A stretch of 64,000 nt of DNA. It comes from Paeniglutamicibacter sulfureus (lineage in GTDB: Bacteria > Actinomycetota > Actinomycetes > Actinomycetales > Micrococcaceae). The notes below the pieces were generated by a model. That model made no database searches. It saw nothing but the letters and a program-made list of their open reading frames with translations, and was not told the DNA's origin. Positions 1-7,644 of this stretch are shown in pieces. A program made the position numbers and the translations under genes. How positions within the stretch are numbered: position 1 is the stretch's first letter; each line of letters starts with the position of its first letter. Location of the stretch: NCBI RefSeq assembly GCF_039535115.1, contig NZ_BAAAWO010000001.1:4340001-4404000 (forward strand). Direction: 5' to 3'.

Positions 1-303
1 GCCAATATTTACGCGCGGAAGATTCGTCTGCTGCGATGTTCCCTTTCTTGCGGAGATTTCTTTCGCGCGACTTGCCATTGCCTTGCATCTCCCCGTACGC
101 GGTGTAAGACTGACCCAATGATGCGACTCCATATGGAGAAGTCGCGGCCGGTTCCGGGGGGACTACCGGCCAGTGATACCGTATTCGCTTGAATTGAATG
201 AATCGTCTCATTCGGCTGGGGAGCCGAATCACGGCCATGACTTGTCATTTGCAAGAATCTTGGGGCCGGGAAAAACTAGTAATTCTAGTGACAGGAAATT
301 CCC
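1..303. other. Leader region upstream of the aspartokinase-like gene
   Basis: I see no convincing gene here. The stretch holds several small inverted repeats. GGCCGGT at 146-152 pairs with ACCGGCC at 165-171. GAATGA (196-201) pairs with TCATTC (208-213). ATTCGGCT (210-217) pairs with AGCCGAAT (222-229) around a GGGG loop, and the last two structures share bases 210-213. ACTAG (275-279) pairs with CTAGT (285-289) just before the ribosome binding site. The mutually exclusive pair could be part of an attenuation-type leader, but no coding leader peptide is obvious. Confidence 0.4.
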
Positions 304-1638
304 ATGCAATCGGACACTTGGCCTGCTTGGAGGCTTCGTGAAAGCCTGATCATCCAAAAATACAGTAGTTCCTCTGTAGCAGACCACAGAGGAATTCAGC
401 GGGTTGCGCGAAGGATCGTGGATACGCAACGCGCGGGATTTTCGGTGGTGGTGGTGCTACCCGAGATGGAAAGTGCCACGAATGAATTAGCGACCCATCC
501 AGCTGGACTCGCCCCGTCGGGTGAATCAGGTGGGTTGGACCTTGCGGTGGGTCGGCGTAAGCAGATCTTCGAGCCTTCGCTGGAAATGGCCATTTCCAAG
601 CTTGGTGCAGCCTCCCATGTGTTTACGGGCGGAGAAGCAGGGCTGATCACGGATGGCATCCACGGCAAAGCACACATAGTTGGCGTGGATCCACTGGCCG
701 TGGCGGCTTCCCTTGCTCGCAGGGAGATCCCCATCGTGGCCGGCTTCCAGGGAACAAACCGCGAGGCCAATATGGTCACGACCATGGGACGAGATGGATC
801 GGACCTGATGGCGGTTGCTCTCGCCGCCTCCTTGAATGCATTGGTTTGTGAAATCTATTCCGACTTTGACGGCCTGTACACGGCAGATCCACGCATCGTT
901 CCGGCAGCTCGCAAGGTCCAAACGATTACAAGCGTGCAAATGATGGAACTGGCCGCTGCAGGAGCCAAGGTTCTGCCGCGGCGGTGCATTGAATATGCGC
1001 GCCGCCTTGGAGTAACGATCCATGTGCGTTCACCGTTTAATCCGGATGAGGGGACGAGGGTCGTTTCCGGGCTCGAGGACGAGCCCGGCGCCGAGCATTC
1101 GGCGACCTTGGAAGAACCGCTGATCATGGGCGTCATCCAAGACCGGACCCAGATCCAAGTCACCGTGGCCGGTGTCCCCATGGGGCCAGGCCCGGCGCAG
1201 CTGTTCGGTGTCACCGCGGCTTTAGGTGTTTGCCCGGACATGATCACTCATAAAAATGACGTGGTGGACGGGTCTACGGACATTTCATTCATCTTGCCCG
1301 CCGACCAAATCCCCCCTGTGGTGGCTGCTGTCTCGAAGGCTCAGGAGACCATTGGCTTCCAGTGGTTGAAATGCGAAGAAGTGGGCAAACTTTCGCTGTC
1401 GGGTTTCGGCATGCGTCTGGAGCCTGATGTGCTCTGCCGGTTCTTGGGTGTGCTTTCCGATGCCGGCATCAAGATTCGGCTATTTTCCGACTCTTCGGTT
1501 TGCCTATGCGCCGTAACGGACCTAGAGATGCTGGGGCTTGGGGTCCGGGCAATGCGCGAAGCGTTCAACTTATCCGATGACTTGGGGAAAGGGTATAGGG
1601 CAAAACATATGAATCAATCCGTCAATCACAAAGGCTAG
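304..1638 (+). CDS. Divergent aspartokinase paralog (ATP:L-aspartate 4-phosphotransferase-like)
   Basis: The 444-residue product aligns along its whole length with actinobacterial aspartate kinases, which make aspartyl phosphate, the entry to aspartate semialdehyde. An amino acid kinase domain (about residues 14-250) is followed by a two-ACT-domain regulatory region (about 275-430). The substrate-handling stretch CEIYSDFDGLYTADPRIVP is well kept. Key positions are altered: the usual KYGGSSVAD is KYSSSSVAD (Lys19 kept, both glycines lost), and the GRGGSDTTA motif is GRDGSDLMA. The ACT segment that normally carries the inhibitor-binding residues is also divergent. ATG 304 has AGGAA about six bases upstream. 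The gene precedes a diaminobutyrate aminotransferase and a Pls-like synthetase, so it probably supplies or tunes aspartate semialdehyde for that product. Whether it is active or feedback-insensitive cannot be seen. Bases are visibly more A/T-rich than in the housekeeping genes. Confidence 0.85.
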   Translation: MQSDTWPAWRLRESLIIQKYSSSSVADHRGIQRVARRIVDTQRAGFSVVVVLPEMESATNELATHPAGLAPSGESGGLDLAVGRRKQIFEPSLEMAISKLGAASHVFTGGEAGLITDGIHGKAHIVGVDPLAVAASLARREIPIVAGFQGTNREANMVTTMGRDGSDLMAVALAASLNALVCEIYSDFDGLYTADPRIVPAARKVQTITSVQMMELAAAGAKVLPRRCIEYARRLGVTIHVRSPFNPDEGTRVVSGLEDEPGAEHSATLEEPLIMGVIQDRTQIQVTVAGVPMGPGPAQLFGVTAALGVCPDMITHKNDVVDGSTDISFILPADQIPPVVAAVSKAQETIGFQWLKCEEVGKLSLSGFGMRLEPDVLCRFLGVLSDAGIKIRLFSDSSVCLCAVTDLEMLGLGVRAMREAFNLSDDLGKGYRAKHMNQSVNHKG

Positions 1639-1946
1639 GAATCTTGATTACGATCAAGAAATAGCCGATTAATTCCAGCTTGGGCAGACAGTTTATGTGA
1701 AGTAGCGATGGAATCAGGGGACTTGGGGCTTGGGGCATTTTGATCGGCCGAGGGTACATCTGTGCAATTTACGAGCCCACCGGAGACGTCGGCCTGCAGG
1801 GGCATCCGTGCTAATGCCGTCGATTGCTTGGGAAAGCGCCGGATTTTGGCCAATATCGACGATATTTTTCGGTTCCGAATCTCCTCTAAACAATTTCCCC
1901 GATTCCAGATTGCCTGCCTCTATTTCTTTGATGAATGGAGATTTCA
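1639..1946. other. Intergenic region between aspartokinase-like gene and Dab aminotransferase
   Basis: No gene is supported. A short hairpin (TCTTGAT 1642-1648 / ATCAAGA 1653-1659) lies just after the aspartokinase stop. It has no T-run, so termination is doubtful. A perfect 15-base palindrome is at 1852-1866 (see separate entry). The region is A/T-rich and long enough to hold a promoter for the two downstream genes, but I could not fix -35/-10 boxes. Confidence 0.4.
1852..1866. promoter_or_regulatory. Operator-like palindrome AATATCGACGATATT
   Basis: AATATCG and CGATATT are perfect inverted repeats around a single A, about 80 bases upstream of the aminotransferase start, and run into a short T tract. 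The position and symmetry suit a regulator binding site for the aminotransferase-synthetase pair. No cognate regulator is visible nearby. Confidence 0.35.
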
Positions 1947-3332
1947 ATGACAAATAAAACGGAACTCGCGGACTGGACGGGTCCGCTCGTGTCAGGCCCG
2001 ATACCGGGGCCACAGTCCGCCGCCTTTTTGGCGCGTCAAGAAGCCCGGGAATCCAACGCCCGGACTTACCCACGCCATTTGCCGATTGCGATCGCCGAAG
2101 CCGCAGGGAGTTTCGTTCGGGATGTTGACGGAAATGTGTTCATAGACTTCCTCAACGGGGCAGGGGTGCTCCCGTTCGGGCACAACCATCCGGAATTGGT
2201 ACGTGTTGCCGCCGACCAAATGCTGGTTGAAACCCACGGCCTGGATTTCCCGACGCCGGTAAAGGACGCCTTCATCGATACCCAGCTCTCAATGCTTCCC
2301 GTGGATATGCAGGACCGGATGAAGATCCACTTCTGCGGACCCACCGGCGCCAATGCCGTAGAGGCTGCGATAAAGCTGTGCAAGACGGCTACCCGTCGCG
2401 GAGAGATCATCAGCTTTCAGGGAGGATTCCATGGGAGCACTGCCGCGGCAATGGCCCTCACCGGACTGGTGGCACCAAAAAGTCACGTGCAAAATGGCAT
2501 GCCAGGGGTCCACTTCTTTCCCTATTCATACTGTTCGCAATGCCCTCTCGGCATGAGCCCCGCCACCTGTTCCACGAACTGCGCGACTTTCCTGGAGCAT
2601 TCGCTGAAGGACGATCTCAGCGGAATTCCGCTGCCCGCCGCCGTAATTCTTGAGCTCGTTCAAGGCGAGGGCGGATCAATTCCCGCCACAATCGAGTTCG
2701 CCCAGCGAGTGCGTGCAGTGACCCGAGAACTGGGGATCCCGCTGATCGTCGACGAAGTGCAAACGGGCTGCGGACGTACCGGTACCTGGTTCTCGTTTGA
2801 GCAGTACGGAATCGAACCAGATGTCATCGTTGCCTCGAAGGCACTCAGCGGCATGGGTCTGCCCATCGCGCTGATCATGTACGACAAGGCGATGGATGTC
2901 TGGGAGCCCGGCGCACACATCGGTACCTTCCGTGGCAACCAGCTCGCCTTCGCCACCGGTGTCGAAGCAGTGAAAATATTCCAACGCGACGACATCCTGG
3001 GCAACGTCCGGCGCCGCAGCGAACAATGTTTTGGCCTTCTGGCGCCGCTGCAGCAGCATCCGTGGGTTCGGGAAATCCGCGGGAAGGGATTGCTTGTGGG
3101 CGTCGAGCTCATGGATCCACGAACCGAAATGCCGGCGGGAGATTTAGCCGCCGAAGTGCAGAGCGAGGCCTTGAACCGGGGGCTGATCCTGGAACTCGGC
3201 GGCCGCGACAGCAGCGTCGTGCGCCTGCTGCCTCCGCTCAATATCACCGCGGAAGTCATGGAGACCGCTTGTCACATCCTGGTCGATTGCATCGATCGGT
3301 TGGCATCGATGCTCGATGTGCCCGCGCCGTAA
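1947..3332 (+). CDS. Diaminobutyrate--2-oxoglutarate aminotransferase (class III PLP)
   Basis: The protein (461 residues) is a class III aminotransferase of the Dat/RhbA/EctB type, which converts L-aspartate 4-semialdehyde to L-2,4-diaminobutyrate with glutamate as amino donor. Signature stretches are HFCGPTGANAVEAAIKL, SFQGGFHGST, the cofactor-binding IVDEVQTGCGRTG, and the Schiff-base lysine in VIVASKALSGMG (near residue 298). GPTGA-NAVEAA followed by the GGFHG block is typical of diaminobutyrate rather than ornithine aminotransferases. An in-frame ATG lies at 1935, but ATG 1947 has GGAG (1937-1940) six bases upstream and is preferred. No ectA or ectC is nearby, so ectoine is not the likely product. 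The neighbours, an aspartokinase-like gene and a homopolymer synthetase, point to Dab as a polymer building block. Confidence 0.88.
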   Translation: MTNKTELADWTGPLVSGPIPGPQSAAFLARQEARESNARTYPRHLPIAIAEAAGSFVRDVDGNVFIDFLNGAGVLPFGHNHPELVRVAADQMLVETHGLDFPTPVKDAFIDTQLSMLPVDMQDRMKIHFCGPTGANAVEAAIKLCKTATRRGEIISFQGGFHGSTAAAMALTGLVAPKSHVQNGMPGVHFFPYSYCSQCPLGMSPATCSTNCATFLEHSLKDDLSGIPLPAAVILELVQGEGGSIPATIEFAQRVRAVTRELGIPLIVDEVQTGCGRTGTWFSFEQYGIEPDVIVASKALSGMGLPIALIMYDKAMDVWEPGAHIGTFRGNQLAFATGVEAVKIFQRDDILGNVRRRSEQCFGLLAPLQQHPWVREIRGKGLLVGVELMDPRTEMPAGDLAAEVQSEALNRGLILELGGRDSSVVRLLPPLNITAEVMETACHILVDCIDRLASMLDVPAP

Positions 3333-3360
3333 TCACCCGGCTCGATTGGTTGGAACACAC

Positions 3361-6300
3361 ATGACCAGAGAGGTCGCTTTGAGCAAGCAAGTTGATACGC
3401 GGGAAAACCTTGCCTATCCGGGAAGACACAGGGCACTTAGCCTCATGCACGGGCCTGTATTGCACTCCGTGGAGGTGGACCAGACAGCCGGATGGGTCCC
3501 GGGGGAACGCCTGGATCACCTCTTTGAGGGACAGTGCGATCTGTTGCGCAAGACCGGGAAAGGATTGCATCTGGCTGTGGACACGGGTGCGGTCAGGCTC
3601 ACCTATGATCAGTTGGACGCCAAGGCCAACCAACTGGCCCGGTACTTGATCGCCCACGGGTGCAATCCCGGGGACAGGATAGCGTTGCTTTTCGACGATC
3701 CGGTTCGTTCCCTGGTGGGGATGCTCGCGGTGTTGAAGATCCACGCTGCGTATGTGCCCCTGGATGCCGGTTATCCCGCCGACCGGATCGCTTACATCAT
3801 CGCCGATGCCGATGTCGCCCAGGTCTTGACGCTGTCGCATTTGAGGGATCGTCTCGTGGATGTCATGGCTTCGGTCCGCTGCCTCGATGAGGAGGACCCA
3901 AGGATCGAGTCGATGGATTCCGCGCGACTTGCAGCGGAGGAAAAGGGATCCCCCAGCGACCAGTTGGCCTACATCATTTACACGTCCGGAACGACCGGTC
4001 GGCCCAAGGGTGTGGCAATTGAGCATGCCAGCATCTGCAATTTCGTGAGAGTGGCTGCGCTCTCCTATGGGTACGAGCAGCAGGACAGGGTTTATCAGGG
4101 CATGACCATAGCCTTTGACTTCTCGGTTGAAGAGATTTGGGTTCCGTGGATGTCCGGGGCCACCCTGGTTCCCAAACCCAGCGGCACCGCGCTGCTTGGA
4201 CTGGAGCTGGCAGAGTTTCTGGTTGCCCACAAGGTCACGGCCATTTGTTGTGTTCCAACGTTGTTGGCGACACTCGATGAGGATATTCCATCCCTCCGCT
4301 TTCTTTTGGTCTCCGGGGAAGCGTGTCCACGTGACCTGATGGTGCGGTGGCATCGGCCGGGTCGTCGCTTCTTGAATGTGTACGGACCCACCGAGGCCAC
4401 TGTCACGGCAACCTACGCGATTGCCGATCCCACACGTCCTGTCACCCTGGGAGTGCCATTGCCCAGCTATGCCGTGGTCATCCTCGATCCCGACGAACCC
4501 AAGGCGCTGCCGGCCGGCACCCAGGGCGAGATCGGCCTGGCAGGCATTGGGTTGGCCAAGGGCTACGTCAAGCGTGACGACCTCACAGGGAAGGCCTTTA
4601 TCCCGGACTTTCTGGGGATAGACAACAACCCTTCGGGCAGGATCTACCGCACCGGCGACCTGGGGCGGATCAATGATATGGGTGAGATCGAATATTTTGG
4701 CCGTATCGACACCCAAGTGAAAATCCGCGGTTACCGGATCGAACTCACAGAGATCGAATCGGTGCTGTTGCAGGTGCCCGGAGTTGCCCAAGCGGTCGTT
4801 GACACCTACGAACGGGAACCCGGTTTTACCGAGCTGGTGGCGTACTACAGCCTGAGGAAAGACACCCCTGAAATCGATGCCGTGGATCTCAGGAAACGGC
4901 TGCAATCCCAGCTTCCCAGCTATATGGTGCCGGCGTACTTTGAGTGCCTGAAAGCCATTCCGATGCTACCCAGCGACAAGGCCGATCGAAAAAACCTGCC
5001 CCCGCCTTCCACACCCAGCCCCAATGCGGGCGGCCAGGAATATGTGGCCCCGGCAAATGAGACCGAGGAACAGCTGTCGCTGGCCTTGGCGCAGGTGCTC
5101 CACGTTGAGAAGGTATCGACGCGAGCGAATTTTTTTACGGATCTCGGGGCCAATTCCCTTTTACTTGCACATTTCTGTTCCCTGACCAGAAAGAACACCG
5201 ACCTGCCCCCGCTGGCCATGAGGGATGCCTACCAAAACCCGACCATTGAAAAGCTGGCCGGGGTGCTCGAAAACAGCAGCGCCGCCACGCCGCCGACCGC
5301 GTATCCCGAGACAATGGAAGTCAGACTGGCCAGCACCCGCCAGTTCGTGACGACAGGCGTTCTGCAAGCCCTGATCTTCTTGGCGTACACCTACGGGTTG
5401 ACGGTCCTGGCGGTCGCCGGATATCACTGGGCAGCTGCGGCAACGGACGCCATAAAAGTTTGGGAACGATCCCTCATTTTCACCGTCGCGATGTTTGTCG
5501 CGTTGTCAGTGATACCCATTGTCCTGAAATGGGTAATTGTCGGGCGGTGGAAGGAAATGGAAATTCCTGTCTGGTCATTGGCATATGTCCGCTTCTGGTT
5601 CGTGCGGGTGCTCATCAGCAGCAATCCACTTCGAATGTTTGCCGGGACACCGTTGTTTAACGTCTATTTGCGGGCGCTGGGGGCCAAGATCGGGCACGAC
5701 GTTGCGATCTTCTCCACTTCAGTGCCGCTGTGCAGCGATTTGCTCACCATTGGTGACGGCACCGTGATCCGAAAGGACTGCGTGTTCAAGGGCTATCGCG
5801 CCCAACGGGGAATCATTCAAGTAGGGCCGGTGACCCTGGGCAAAAACGTCTGGGTGGGTGAGCAAACGGTCATCGACATCTATACGGAGATGGGAGACAA
5901 CTCCCAGCTTGGTCATTCATCGTCGCTGCATCGTGGGCAGACGGTACCGCCCAATGAAACATGGCATGGCTCGCCCGGGCGGCGCTGCGATTCCAATTAC
6001 AAGTCTGTCGACCCTGCGCGCGTCACTATGAGAAGAAAGGTCACCTACAGTTTCTGGGTCGTGTGCCTCAGCATTGCCGGGTTCGGGTCCCTCGTTACCT
6101 TCCTGATTGCGTTGTTCCTGCCGGACTACCTCTCGTCAGGTTTGCTCTGGAACGAGACCGGTGGGTTCTATGCCGACTTGATTATCATTTCCTTCGGCCT
6201 GACAATCGGCGGTATTGTTACCGGCCTGGTGGCAGTGGGCGTCGTACCGCGGCTGCTATATCTTTTCCTGACCCCCGGCAAGGTCTATCCCCTTTACGGA

Positions 6301-7482
6301 TTCCACTATGCCCTTCACCGGACGGTCACGCGGCTCACGAATATCCCGTTCTTCGCAAACCTCACAGGCGACAGCTCGCTGATTCTCTATTACCTGAGCT
6401 ATCTCGGGTATCACCAGCCGAACCCGGTGCAAACGGGGTCCAACTTCGGACCCGCAGTCAAACACGACACACCCTATGCGGTTACCGTCGGCTCCGGAAC
6501 GATGGTGTCGGATGGTCTGTCGATGATTACCGCAGAGGTATCGAACACCTCATTCCGCATCGCACCCAGCACCATCGGTGCCAAGAACTTTTTGGGCAAC
6601 GCCATCACCTATCCACCTGCGGGGAAGACCGGCGAGAACTGTTTGTTCGGAACCATGACCATGGTCCCGATTGACGGTCCCGTCCGTGAAGGAGTCGGAC
6701 TCCTGGGGTCCCCGCCTTTCGAGATCCCGCGCTCGGTCCAGCGGGACAGCGCCTTCGACGAGATGAAGACGGCAGAGCAACTCAAATTGCGGCTTCCAGC
6801 AAAGAACCGCCACAACGGCCTCACCATTGCGCTGTTCCTTTTGCTCCGTTGGTTCGAGGTCTTTGTCTCCCTGTGGTTCGCATCGGTCGTCCTGACCCAT
6901 TTTGAAGAAGTCGGCGCACTGGCCGTCATGATCGGCACACTGGCCCTGGGTGTGGCGTTGGAAGGACTCACCATTGCGATCGAACGCATCACCCAGATCC
7001 GCCACAAGCTTGTCCCGACCTTCTGTTCCATCTATGAGGTCTACTTTTGGGAGCACGAGCGTTTTTGGAAGTTCATCGGTGGTGCAGCACTTGGCCTGTT
7101 CAGCGGCACGCCCTTCAAATCGATCATTTTGCGACTGTTGGGTGTGCGCGTGGGCAAGAGGCTTTTCGATGACGGATGCGCAATCCCGGAGAAGACAATC
7201 GTCTCCATAGGCGATGATGTGACCCTGAATTCGGGGAGCATCTTCCAATGCCACTCGATGGAAGACGGGGCCTTCAAGCTCGAGCCCATCTCGATCGGCT
7301 CCAGGGTCACGATAGGTGTCGGCGCGTTTGTGCACTACGGCGTGACCATGCAGGACGGGGCGGAGCTCAAAGCCGATTCGTTCCTGATGAAAGGTTCCGA
7401 CGTACCCGAGGACAGCCTATTCGGCGGCAACCCGGCACAGGAATTGTCGACCCGTGGCCTGCGGAACGTGGCCTCCGGCTGA
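3361..7482 (+). CDS. Pls/PosA-family membrane NRPS (cationic poly-amino acid synthetase; predicted poly-Dab)
   Basis: This is a single-module, membrane-bound nonribosomal peptide synthetase of about 1,370 residues with the layout of epsilon-poly-L-lysine synthetase. An adenylation domain has A3 YTSGTTGRPKG (~206), A5 NVYGPTEA (~338), A7 YRTGDLGR (~428) and the A10 lysine (~540). A thiolation domain carries its serine in LGANSLL (~598). Then come about six membrane segments alternating with three soluble tandem domains rich in hexapeptide-like repeats (for example ~775-866 and ~1260-1360). There is no ordinary condensation or thioesterase domain. In this family the tandem C-terminal domains link one activated diamino acid into an isopeptide homopolymer. 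ATG 3361 is used. ATG 3316 overlaps the previous gene, and TTG 3379 has the best ribosome binding site (AGAGAGG at 3367-3373). Dab as substrate is inferred from the upstream aminotransferase; lysine or another diamino acid remains possible. Confidence 0.88.
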   Translation: MTREVALSKQVDTRENLAYPGRHRALSLMHGPVLHSVEVDQTAGWVPGERLDHLFEGQCDLLRKTGKGLHLAVDTGAVRLTYDQLDAKANQLARYLIAHGCNPGDRIALLFDDPVRSLVGMLAVLKIHAAYVPLDAGYPADRIAYIIADADVAQVLTLSHLRDRLVDVMASVRCLDEEDPRIESMDSARLAAEEKGSPSDQLAYIIYTSGTTGRPKGVAIEHASICNFVRVAALSYGYEQQDRVYQGMTIAFDFSVEEIWVPWMSGATLVPKPSGTALLGLELAEFLVAHKVTAICCVPTLLATLDEDIPSLRFLLVSGEACPRDLMVRWHRPGRRFLNVYGPTEATVTATYAIADPTRPVTLGVPLPSYAVVILDPDEPKALPAGTQGEIGLAGIGLAKGYVKRDDLTGKAFIPDFLGIDNNPSGRIYRTGDLGRINDMGEIEYFGRIDTQVKIRGYRIELTEIESVLLQVPGVAQAVVDTYEREPGFTELVAYYSLRKDTPEIDAVDLRKRLQSQLPSYMVPAYFECLKAIPMLPSDKADRKNLPPPSTPSPNAGGQEYVAPANETEEQLSLALAQVLHVEKVSTRANFFTDLGANSLLLAHFCSLTRKNTDLPPLAMRDAYQNPTIEKLAGVLENSSAATPPTAYPETMEVRLASTRQFVTTGVLQALIFLAYTYGLTVLAVAGYHWAAAATDAIKVWERSLIFTVAMFVALSVIPIVLKWVIVGRWKEMEIPVWSLAYVRFWFVRVLISSNPLRMFAGTPLFNVYLRALGAKIGHDVAIFSTSVPLCSDLLTIGDGTVIRKDCVFKGYRAQRGIIQVGPVTLGKNVWVGEQTVIDIYTEMGDNSQLGHSSSLHRGQTVPPNETWHGSPGRRCDSNYKSVDPARVTMRRKVTYSFWVVCLSIAGFGSLVTFLIALFLPDYLSSGLLWNETGGFYADLIIISFGLTIGGIVTGLVAVGVVPRLLYLFLTPGKVYPLYGFHYALHRTVTRLTNIPFFANLTGDSSLILYYLSYLGYHQPNPVQTGSNFGPAVKHDTPYAVTVGSGTMVSDGLSMITAEVSNTSFRIAPSTIGAKNFLGNAITYPPAGKTGENCLFGTMTMVPIDGPVREGVGLLGSPPFEIPRSVQRDSAFDEMKTAEQLKLRLPAKNRHNGLTIALFLLLRWFEVFVSLWFASVVLTHFEEVGALAVMIGTLALGVALEGLTIAIERITQIRHKLVPTFCSIYEVYFWEHERFWKFIGGAALGLFSGTPFKSIILRLLGVRVGKRLFDDGCAIPEKTIVSIGDDVTLNSGSIFQCHSMEDGAFKLEPISIGSRVTIGVGAFVHYGVTMQDGAELKADSFLMKGSDVPEDSLFGGNPAQELSTRGLRNVASG

Positions 7483-7558
7483 ACGCGGCCAGGGGGTGCC
7501 GTGCTGTTCCCTGCGTCATGGGCCTCGCCGTTGCCCCCCGTCCTTCGCCGGGAATGGC

Positions 7559-7614
7559 GCTGCTCCGCCGAAAACCGAACCTGGAAATCCAGTGTCGGTT
7601 TTCGAGGGAGCAGC
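7559..7614. terminator. Long hairpin between convergent NRPS and ggt
   Basis: GCTGCTCC (7559-7566) pairs with GGAGCAGC (7607-7614). Inside it CGAAAACCGA pairs with TCGGTTTTCG, and TGGA with TCCA. The nested stem sits between two genes facing each other, so it is probably a bidirectional terminator. Confidence 0.7.
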
Positions 7615-7644
7615 GCACCGTGCGGTTGGGCCCTGCCCGCGTGG

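Noticed and set aside
1947..3332. Ectoine biosynthesis gene ectB
   Set aside because: The enzyme type fits, but neither ectA nor ectC is present and the gene is joined to a poly-amino acid synthetase.
3256..4905. 549-residue minus-strand frame across the synthetase gene
   Set aside because: Antisense shadow of the A-domain coding sequence; no recognisable motif.
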